64,000 nucleotides of DNA, from the NCBI RefSeq assembly GCF_019175285.1, contig NC_056530.1:6604770-6668769 (forward strand), given 5' to 3'. Below are positions 55,776 through 64,000 of the stretch, piece by piece. The translations under genes and the position numbers were made by a program. The stretch's first letter is position 1. The number at the start of each line of letters is the position of its first letter. A model generated the notes under the pieces. That model had not been told where the DNA came from, made no database searches, and saw only the letters and a list, made by a program, of their open reading frames with translations. This DNA comes from Sceloporus undulatus. Its lineage: Eukaryota; Chordata; Lepidosauria; Squamata; Phrynosomatidae.

Positions 55776-56339
55776 ATTGAGATGAAAGGCCTGTCGAAAG
55801 TCACTATCGCAACCCCTTCAATCCCACAAAATGTTGGCTCTGATGAGAAACCAAGGTATCAGGCACATTATTCCCCTTTTGTACTTAGCAATTTGTACTA
55901 AGGTGACTCCAAGCAAACTCTTTTTCTCAGAAGCAGTGCTTATGGGTTAGACGTCCTGAACCATGAAATCAAAATAGGATCAACCTGGGCCCTTTGCTTC
56001 CATCATCACCACACTTCCCCTGGAAAGTCTGCACTTTTTCAAAAAGCAACTGTTAACAGTTCTGTGCTGTAATGCTGGCAACACCCTGTTATAGCTTGTT
56101 CTTCCATAGGGAAGGGGATGTTGAAAACACCAATTGGCATAGTTTACACAAATTCATGGAATGCTATTAGTGGTGACATAAGTGATTTAATAATGAAAAC
56201 CTCTTCATCCAAGAACTGTCTCCTTGAAGAGCACACAGCTTTTCTCTTTAGGGGGAAATCAAAAGCTTTCAGTCATTCCAAGCTTATTCTCTACTAACAT
56301 TTGTATATCCAAATAAATCACAATGCTTTTTGTAACATG
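55776..56339. other. No gene recognised
   Basis: Unique-looking AT-rich sequence. Confidence 0.3.
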
Positions 56340-56760
56340 GGGAGAGAATTGGGAAGCTGGGTATGTTCAGCCTGGAGAAGAGAAGGTTAAGAGATGTTAT
56401 AACAGCCCTGTTTATTTATTTATTTGAAAATATTTGAAAGGATTTCATATTGAGGATGGAGCAAACTTGTTTTCTGCTGCTCCAGAGAATAGGACACAGA
56501 ACAATGGATGCAAGCTACAGGAAAAGAGATTCCACCTCAACATTAGGAGGAATTTCCTGACAGTAAGGGCTGTTCAACAGTGGAACAAACTCTCTCGAAG
56601 TGTAATCGAGTCTCCTTCTTTGGAGGTCTTTAAACAGAGGCTGGATAGCCATCTATCAGGGGTGCATTGACTGTGAATTCCTGCATGGCAGAATGGGGTT
56701 GGACTGGATGGCCCTTGGGGTCTCTTCGAACTCTATGATTCCATGATTCTGTGATTCTAA
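56340..56760 (+). mobile_element. CR1 LINE 3' end
   Basis: 'tcagcctggagaagagaagg', 'aacattaggaggaatttcct', 'ctggatagccatctatcagg' and a tail of 'attctgtg' repeats. A TTTA insertion lies near 56410. 5'-truncated. Confidence 0.88.
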
Positions 56761-57139
56761 CACACTCCATTGAACAGCCACAATTGAGCAGCTATGGCAC
56801 AAAGAGACCGCTAGATGGTGGTGGCATCTAAGCAACACGTATGTTTTATATCTTTTCCCCTTTAAAATCCGGCTGCATTTATTTACACATGTCCTTGACA
56901 TGGACTCAGTGCTTTGACCTGCCAATACTGAGTGTCTTCCCACAGTAGGATAAATCTAGAGGTTATTTTTTGTGTGTGAAGGCTGCCAACTCCTGCTCCA
57001 CAACACTGGCCTTCTGGTCACCTATCAAGTTTCCTCTCTCACTGTCTTTCTGGTCCTATTTTATGTCTTTCTCCTCCATCTGCTTGACACACTCCCTTTT
57101 GAAGCCCCATGGCCCACCGCCTCCTCACCACACCTTCCA

Positions 57140-57319
57140 AGCTTATATCTAAGGGTAGCAGTGGGTTTTGGCTCGTCCCCTGAGCTGGTCTCTTGCCACA
57201 TCCATCAAGATCTCAGTCTGAACATGCTTAGCTTATATCTAAGGGTAGCAGTGGGGTTTTGACTGATCTCCCAAGCTGGTCTCTTGCCACATCTATCAAG
57301 ATCTTAGCCTGAGCATGCT
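57140..57319 (+). repeat. Tandem duplication, two 90-bp units
   Basis: 'agcttatatctaagggtagc' starts at 57140 and again at 57230. The units differ at a handful of bases and both contain 'agctggtctcttgccacat'. Confidence 0.9.
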
Positions 57320-58184
57320 TTAGGGCAGTTCCCTAAGTGTATTCCTGTTACCCCTCCCCTGGAAACACATATATCTCAACCTCTGCTTGTAGCCTCCTGC
57401 CATAGGAGGAAGAAGGGAAGTTGGTGGTGTAGGGATTTTAGTATAATTCACTGCAGTTTGCTAAACATAATGAATTTTTATTTTCTCAGCCCTCACATTT
57501 CTATTTATCAGACAAGAAATTTGCATCCTGCTCACCCAGGTGTGAGAATTTTCAGATGGTTGATTTGCAAATGAACTAATGGGATGGGCACTTGGATGTT
57601 TAGTATGTTTTTGTTGCTTTATTGCTTCAGTATTTTACATAAGTTGAGCAGTTAAACAACAGAAGTGCAATTGAGTTTGTCTCTCACATGGATCTAGCTT
57701 AGCCTGGTGCTTTGGCAGGGGCATCTTCGATCATAATAAACAAATACAGGCCGAGTAGTACATGGACAGCTACAACTGGAAAGGTCTAGCAATATAGGAA
57801 GCTGTTCTTAGTATATTGGCTATGAGATGTTGAAATTGTGTTGTGTTGTTTTGTAAATGACTGGATTCAAAATTGTCAACCTTAAAACATAACAACAATC
57901 TGCCTCTCCCCCCCTGGATTGAGGTAGGGAACTACAACAGTGATGTCACACAGGGGAGGGGGAAAATAACTTGGTATAGTCAATGAGGAGGATACACTGA
58001 GGACAAATGGGTCAGTTTTTCCCCCAACTCCTTACATGTTCAACTAGAATGGTCTGTTGAAGAAGCTCTCTGTATAGCTCAGGAAACACACATTGTGGTG
58101 TGATAGTAGTTCTCGGAGCCAGTTTTCTGAAAAGACTATAAATACTCATGCAGTTGTATTTATCCATATCTGTCAGATAGAATC
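57320..58184. other. No gene recognised
   Basis: No exon structure or named repeat seen. Confidence 0.3.
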
Positions 58185-58605
58185 TTGGAATGATAGAGTT
58201 GGTAGAGACCACAAGGGCCATCCAGTCCAACTCCCTGCCATGCAGGAACACAGAATCAAATCACCCTGAGAGATGGCCATCCATCTGTTTAAAGACCTCC
58301 AAAGAGGGAGACTCCACCACTCTCTGAGGAAGTGTGTTCCACTAACTGTTACAGTCAAGACATTCTTCCTAATGTTGAGCTGCGCAGTGCTTCTCAATTA
58401 TTTTCTGTCATGCCCCCCCAGGAAGAAGAAAACATTTTGCGCCCCCTGCGTGACTGTAAATAGTATCATTTGTCTATAAAATTGTTATAAGTACTGTATC
58501 CTTACGGAGCCTCACCCCCCCCCCTTGGGGGCACACCCCACTATTTGAGAAGGACTGAGCTGGAGTCACTTTTCCTGTAGTTTTAATCCATTGCTCTCAG
58601 TCTTA
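58185..58605 (-). mobile_element. CR1 LINE 3' end, interrupted by a hAT MITE
   Basis: 'gagaccacaagggccatcca' and 'gacctccaaagagggagact' run to 'cctaatgttgagctg', where the MITE enters. CR1 resumes with 'gctggagtcacttttcctgt'. Confidence 0.8.
58385..58557. mobile_element. hAT MITE nested in CR1
   Basis: Left end CAGTGCTTCTCAATTATTTT; right end complement of CTATTTGAGAAGGACTG. GAGCTG is repeated at both sides of the insertion point. The interior has 'cgccccctgcgtgac' and a C-run. Confidence 0.7.
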
Positions 58606-59010
58606 CTGTATACTCATGTATACGTTTAGAAATTTTACTCAAAAATTGACCCCAAAACCTGAGTTGACTTACCCATGGGTCAATGTAAGTACTGTACTTT
58701 AATTCTTATTTAAAAAGGAAACATGCCCTGGCGAAAATCAAGAGCATAATCTGTCCTGGAAGCATTGACACCCCCCCCCCCCCATTCTCTCAGCCATCCA
58801 ACCTTTAGGATGAGCACAAACAGTTGTGCTTGATGGAATTTGGTAAGTTGTTTGGCATTGTTTTCCTTGCTTCATCCTTTCGAGCCTTTGTCACATGCCC
58901 CTAAGGTTTACCCTCAACTTGTCCATGGGTCATATCAAAATTCATAATTTTGGCCCCAAAACTTACCCTCAATTTATGCATGAGGTCAATTTAGAGTTGA
59001 GTATATACAG
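58606..59010. mobile_element. TA-flanked MITE, ~405 bp
   Basis: Flanked by TA on both sides. The left end 'ctgtatactcatgta' and right end complement of 'ttgagtatatacag' are inverted. The interior repeats 'ttgaccccaaaacc' and 'ttttggccccaaaac' in opposite sense. Mariner/Tc1-like target choice; family not named. Confidence 0.65.
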
Positions 59011-60365
59011 TATTCTCTGGAGCAGCAAACATGTGCCCTTTTGGGGCTACAGCTCCCATAGCTAGATGGGGGGATTAAGGTACGTATATGTAGTCTAAAA
59101 CCTTTCCAAGCTCTAATTCTCTCCCTCTCTCTCCAGTGTATAATGTAATGCCTAACTTATTTGGATCAGATAACACACATAGAAAATACAGTCCAGTGTA
59201 ATGTCGTATGTTGGACTTTAGGTAGAAAGATACATCTTCCCATTCTTGAGAAAACTCTAAATTTACATTGTGGCTTTATGGCAATTTGTCAGAGCATAAT
59301 GGCCTACCTTACCTTAGCATAATATGTGTGGGTATACTGGACTTAGCCCAAGCTCATGTATTCCTCCTTGATCTCAGTGGAGGCTATAGATGTGAGGCAC
59401 ATTAATGTCGCATTCAGTATTCAGCCTTTCCTTTTTTAAAGCCAAATGAGCCTCATTTTGAGCGGCTTTTCAGTTTCCTCCCACTACAGTGAGATGTACT
59501 GCATTTCAATTTAAAATACAGTAATTTCTTCCAGCTTTCTAGGTATGCACTAGTATATGTAGATGTTATGCAAATATTTGCCCTCTTTTGAGCAACAAAT
59601 AAGCGGCCACCTTACCCTCATTCTATTTCTGACAGTTAGTTTGGATTAGTATGAGCATTTTCCACTTAAGTTTTTAATATTCAAATGAGTTTTCAAAAAT
59701 AATACACAGATGAATCTTTTCCAAGTCTATTCTCAACCTCCTTATTTGTACTGCTCCAAAATGTTTCATTGCCAATCTAAAAAGATTTGACAGGGCGCTG
59801 TGGATGGATGAAGATTGATTATGTATCTAAATAAAAACAGAGTCTTTGTCTAGCAATTGATAGAAGCACCTGTTGTTATGTAAGATGGATTCTGACAGAT
59901 TGACATCTGTACCAAGTAAACAGTTACCTACTGTCTGTTCTGGGTGACCCCATTAATCATCATGGTGTCAAAGAACCTCTCAGCCGTTGAAGAGTTCATC
60001 CAGCAGAACTCTGGGAGTTATGAAGGCATTCTCTATGCATGATGAAGAGGGAAGGCAGAAGTACATAAAAGAGGTGTATTAAAATGAAGGTGAATAAAGT
60101 CTGAGGGTAACCTGTTCCTAATGTATACATCATGGTTTGAAAGGAGAGCTTGCACATGTACAGCTATATGTGGGAAACTTGCAAAGTCAAGGTTCTCAAT
60201 CTTGAGGAAGAGAGCACAGATTCCTGTTTTATGTTGCTCACTGGATGTATGTGTAGAAGGTCTGGCCATTGGTACCATGCAACATAGGAATGGGCCAGTA
60301 GGCTCTATTTAATCAGGCTCTCTGCATTCATTGGATGTATATGTGATCATATTTATTTATTTAAA
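59011..60365. other. No gene recognised
   Basis: A MITE-like phrase near 59040-59100 ('ggggctacagctcccata'). Otherwise unique-looking AT-rich sequence. Confidence 0.3.
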
Positions 60366-60692
60366 AGTTAAAAGGTAAAGATACTCCCTTGACATGAATG
60401 TCTAGTTATAGCTGACTGTAGGGGATGGTGCTCATCTCCATTACTAAGCTGAAGAGCCAGCATTGTCCAAAGACTAATCTGGTGGTCATGTGGCCAGCAT
60501 GACTGCACCAGACGCTGTTACCTTCCCACTGAGAAGTAGAGCCTATCTATCTACTTGCATTTGCATGCTTTCCAACTGCTAGTTGGCAGAAGCTGGGACT
60601 AGTGGCAGGAGCTCACTCCATCATGCAGCACCCGGGTCTTGAACTGCCAACCTTCTGATCATCAGAACTGGCGTCTTAACCACTAAGCCCTT
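60366..60692 (-). mobile_element. Sauria-type SINE, full length
   Basis: On the plus strand: 'aaaaggtaaagatactccc' (tail), 'ctacttgcatttgcatgctt', 'agctgggactagtggcagg', 'tcttgaactgccaaccttct' (B box) and 'gtcttaaccactaagccc' (A box). Opposite to the copy at 22346. Confidence 0.85.
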
Positions 60693-60694
60693 GT

Positions 60695-60790
60695 ATTTAT
60701 TTATTTATTTGGAGCACTTATATCCCACCCTTCAGCCAAAAAGGCTTCCAGAGTGGTTTACAAATGGCTAATTTGACATTTTTCCTGCCC
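60695..60790 (+). repeat. Dispersed repeat of the 'TTATATCCCACCCTTC' type
   Basis: TTTA repeats, then 'cttatatcccacccttcagc' and 'agagtggtttacaaatgg'. Same family as 880 and 10405. Confidence 0.6.
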
Positions 60791-60807
60791 TTCGGTTTAC
60801 GATCTGT

Positions 60808-61040
60808 GGCCTGTTACAGACTGCCAAAATAAAGCTGCTTCGGGTCTCTTTGGAGGTATGCTATTTAAATGATGCATGGGTCCTAAGAGTCCGGAGGTCG
60901 TGCCAAAGCCACACTCCATTCCTAAGCACTGGAGTGCAGCTTTGGTGCAGCTTCCGGATTCTTAGGGTGCATGCATCATTTAAACAGCATACCTCCAAAG
61001 AGACCTGAAGCAGCTTTATTTTGGCAGTCTGTAACAGGCC
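60808..61040. mobile_element. 233-bp foldback MITE, copy 2 (inverted)
   Basis: Same ends and length as 55543-55775. The central asymmetric part ('gagtccggaggtcgtgcc' on the left, 'cagcttccggattcttaggg' on the right) shows this copy is in the opposite orientation. Few differences between the copies. Confidence 0.9.
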
Positions 61041-64000
61041 TAAGAAAACATGAAACACAAAGAAACGGAATGGCAATGGGGTGGGGATTAAGTACAGAAA
61101 ATGCTGGCTGCTGTTCTCTCCCTCAGAGGCCAGAGCAGTGGCAGTTAGGATGGATGGAGGGCCTTTCATCAGCTGCTAGAAAGAAGGCGTGACGGTGCTG
61201 TGCCTGGATGTGTTTCTCACAGCAATGCCACTTGGTATTTCGATGATCATTAGACACCTATGCAAGACCTGAAGAAAAAAGCAAGGTAGTGCCCTCTCCC
61301 ATTCCATGGTATTTAATGTTTCTACTACACTAGTGATCATACGGCACTCCCTGTCATATCTGAAGACTAGCTTCCAGGATATTTGTCATACATTTCTTTC
61401 CTCCCAAATCTTGCTTCCCAGCATTTGCCACCTGAGGGATCCCTTTGCTTGACCAGAGAGAGTGAGTGAGAATGAAAGTGACCTTGTCCTAGTTATTTTG
61501 CATGTGTTTTCCCTAGTTTGTACTTGACATTTCAGTAATATACTAATTTTGTGCATGGGACCTCTACAAAGGAAGTGTTCATAAGTTTACATTTATAACT
61601 TTGCAGACTTTCCCAATTCAAATGTCTCCAGTGTTCATCTAGAAAAAAATGTGAGAAAAAGACATAGAGTTATAACAATATTCATAAATCCAACCAAAGG
61701 CATAGAATACAAATCAAGGTCTTTGAATAATTGAAACAGTCATGACGGTTATTGCCATGGCCCAACCAACAGTCCTGATTCTTATTTGCAGGAGCATGCT
61801 ATGACAGTCTTAGCCTGTACAGGTACCCAAATGTCACCTTCAGTGGTGTGTCCCAAGGGGATCAGAAGCCACAGATAGAGATGGGTGGATTCTGGAGTTC
61901 AAAAAAAGCTTCTACCTGCCCCCAGGGCTGATACCTAATTGGTTTATTTTATAACTGTCCCACCAGGACAAGAATGCAGACTGCTGAAAGGGTGATAGAT
62001 TCCAACTAAGACAATGAACTTATCTGCACTATTGGGCCTCCATCAACTTGATCATTATTTGTCTTAACTGCAAATGTTTTTCCCCTTTGTAATTACTTTC
62101 TTTGGTCATATGATTTTGCTGCAGCTCAATCTCTTTTTCTCTAGCCATCATTATTGAAATCTATTCCCAAAATGTCAAATACTCCAGATTAATTTCCTGT
62201 TATATGTGCCCCATGTTGTGCAACCTTCGCCTTATCTGAGATCCAAGTAAACAAAATTCCTGTTGCCCTAACTCTTTATTGCCCAATCTATTTTTCTTAG
62301 TTCAGTTAGTAATTTCCAAAACTTAAATAATTTCTCATATGTTCCCGGTTGATCTTAAAATATCTTTTAAAAGTATTTACCTCTTGATTCTGCTTGTCTT
62401 CCCAGGTTTTTAGTTACAGACATTTAATGTGTCAGGAGTTGTGTAGGCAACTGGCCTGCGATAAACTGTTGGGAAGAAGGAGTGATGGGTTATACAATGG
62501 TAATGGCATTGCTAAGTTGTGGTTGTTGAAATAGTGTGTAGTTTAATTAGGCAACGTTAATGCTTGCTGGTCAGTTCTGACAATGAACATCACTGGACTG
62601 GATCTATAGTTTCTTAATACAGGTTTTCTGAGTTTTAACCACCGAAGCCTAGATTTCTGAACTAGGTATCATGCTGGATTTGACATAATGCAGTCTTCAG
62701 TTAGGTGATATTAATTCAGATGTTACTTGCATGTTAAAAAGGTTGGATGTGGTGTTTGTGTTGTCTTCTGACAACCAAATGTGGTGGGTCTTGCCACCAT
62801 GGGCCTTGCCATTGTGGTCCTAACATTCTGCCATGCCCTACTGCTTTCACATCACAGCAGCACATAAGGGATGGAAATCAGACTTTTGTGAGCTGCCTCT
62901 TAGTTCTCTGTGCCAGGGGAAGCAAATCTCACCAATCCTGTTACTATTGGACCAACAACCTCCACAGCTGGTGGCTATGCCTTCAGCACTGTTCCTGGGA
63001 GGCACAGTTGACACAGTGCTATTCCAACCCAAAGTCTGGTCATTATTTGTTATGTCCAGTTGACCATCCTTGGTGTAGATTTTGCCTCAATTGTGCAGGT
63101 TATGAAGGTTTTTCTTGTTGAAATACACATGTGTCCTGCTTTTTAAAGTGGTGAGTTGCAGGAGCAACATGTGCCTGGTACTGATTTGCCTAGGAGGAGG
63201 AATCACTGGAAACATTCAGTACTTCGTAATATTTTTCTCACTTGAAGGAATACAAATTAAATAGAGCAGCGTAAGAACTTCTGTGGCCATGTACACATCA
63301 CTAAAAATGTAGACTAAAGCACACAGACATTGGTGTTTATTTCATACATGCCAGATGAGGAGGAGATGTAAGTGAAGCCAGATCCCAGGGAAGAGTAACT
63401 GTGGGTCTCTGCCTCTGCTCACTTCCTGCCTTATAAAGACTCCAAGCAATTCCAAAGAAAAACAACACATCACTGTTGGTTTTCTTTACCCTCTTTTTGA
63501 ATGAATCTCATGGTGCACCTTTTATCCAATCTAGTGCCCTCATGTGTTGAATCACTACTCTTATTTTTCGCAGCCATCATAAAGGAAGGCTCCAGTGTAT
63601 AGGTTTTGCCAATTTATTCACTTTGCTGCTTCCTGAAACAGTCTGCCATCCAGAGTATATATGGCCTGCCTTACCAAGAGTGGTACGTTATGTTGCTGTT
63701 TAATTTGAAATATGATGCTGCTGCCTGGGAGCATTTTCTTGTCAATTTCAGAGAGTTGGCAGCTATTGAAATTGATGAGATGCAAGGAGGGCATCGTGGA
63801 ATTGCGATTTCAATCTTGGGTGGCATCCCAGCTGAAGTGGTCCTATGTATCATGTCATGTAGTCAGTAGATGAAGTACCCCTTGGGATTCTCCCAGACTA
63901 TATATTTAAAAAAAAATATTTGCTCAGCCTGTTTTTTTTAAAAAAGAGCTATACTGTTTTATGAGTGGTATCATGAAAACACACCTGTTCCCATATTTAG
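61041..64000. other. No gene or named repeat recognised
   Basis: About 3 kb of AT-rich sequence. Open stretches (for example 63606-63869, 87 codons) have no family motif or splice context. Regulatory or UTR sequence cannot be excluded. Confidence 0.35.

Noticed and set aside
57140-57319. CRISPR-like array among the tandem repeats
   Set aside because: Repeats are adjacent without unique spacers, and the genome is a vertebrate.
63606-63869. An 87-codon frame near the right edge as a host exon
   Set aside because: Its overall sequence is not familiar and flanking splice signals are not convincing.

Overview
This is non-contiguous vertebrate genomic DNA, almost certainly from a lizard. The repeats point there: CR1 LINEs, L2 and L1 tails, tRNA-derived SINEs with a Bov-B-like 3' tail (Sauria type), several hAT- and Tigger-like DNA transposons, and a DIRS-type tyrosine-recombinase retroelement. 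The host genes are split into small exons with canonical splice sites. Seven runs of N are present. Three are exactly 100 N (23302-23401, 35241-35340, 55443-55542) and cut the window into four contigs.

Contig 1 (1-23301). The left 15 kb is repeats: a CR1 3' end, microsatellites, a ~70-bp minisatellite, and a ~6 kb DIRS-like element (1683 to about 7710) with perfect 41-bp inverted terminal repeats and long open frames. After it come an L2 tail and a 2.5-kb CR1 that carries ORF1, part of the endonuclease and the 3' end. Five exons of MECR (mitochondrial trans-2-enoyl-CoA reductase) lie on the minus strand between 15265 and 21401, covering the start codon through the Rossmann glycine motif. The remaining exons were not found and probably lie left of the window, which would put the DIRS element antisense inside a MECR intron. 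The CpG-rich promoter (about 21402-21760) has a CRE-like site and three near-tandem modules, each an E-box followed by a GC box.

Contig 2 (23402-35240). Three consecutive PUM1 (Pumilio homolog 1) exons on the minus strand encode the pre-PUF linker and PUF repeats 1-3. The exons for repeats 4-8, which should follow immediately to the left, are absent; the gap and the MECR promoter are there instead. This looks like a scaffolding error or a partial duplication. The rest is repeats, including a 1.35-kb GC-rich hAT-like element built of three minisatellite blocks, three Tigger-like elements, a DIRS terminal remnant and a hAT MITE with a 7/8 target duplication.

Contig 3 (35341-55442) has no recognisable host gene. 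It holds an L1 3' end, decayed LINE sequence, SINEs and many homopolymer runs.

Contig 4 (55543-64000) also lacks a recognised gene. It carries two near-identical 233-bp foldback elements in opposite orientation 5 kb apart, CR1 and SINE copies, a hAT MITE nested in CR1, a TA-flanked MITE and a 90-bp tandem duplication.

No CRISPR array, operon, tRNA gene or rRNA gene was seen. Family names come from reading and memory of consensus sequences, not from database searches.
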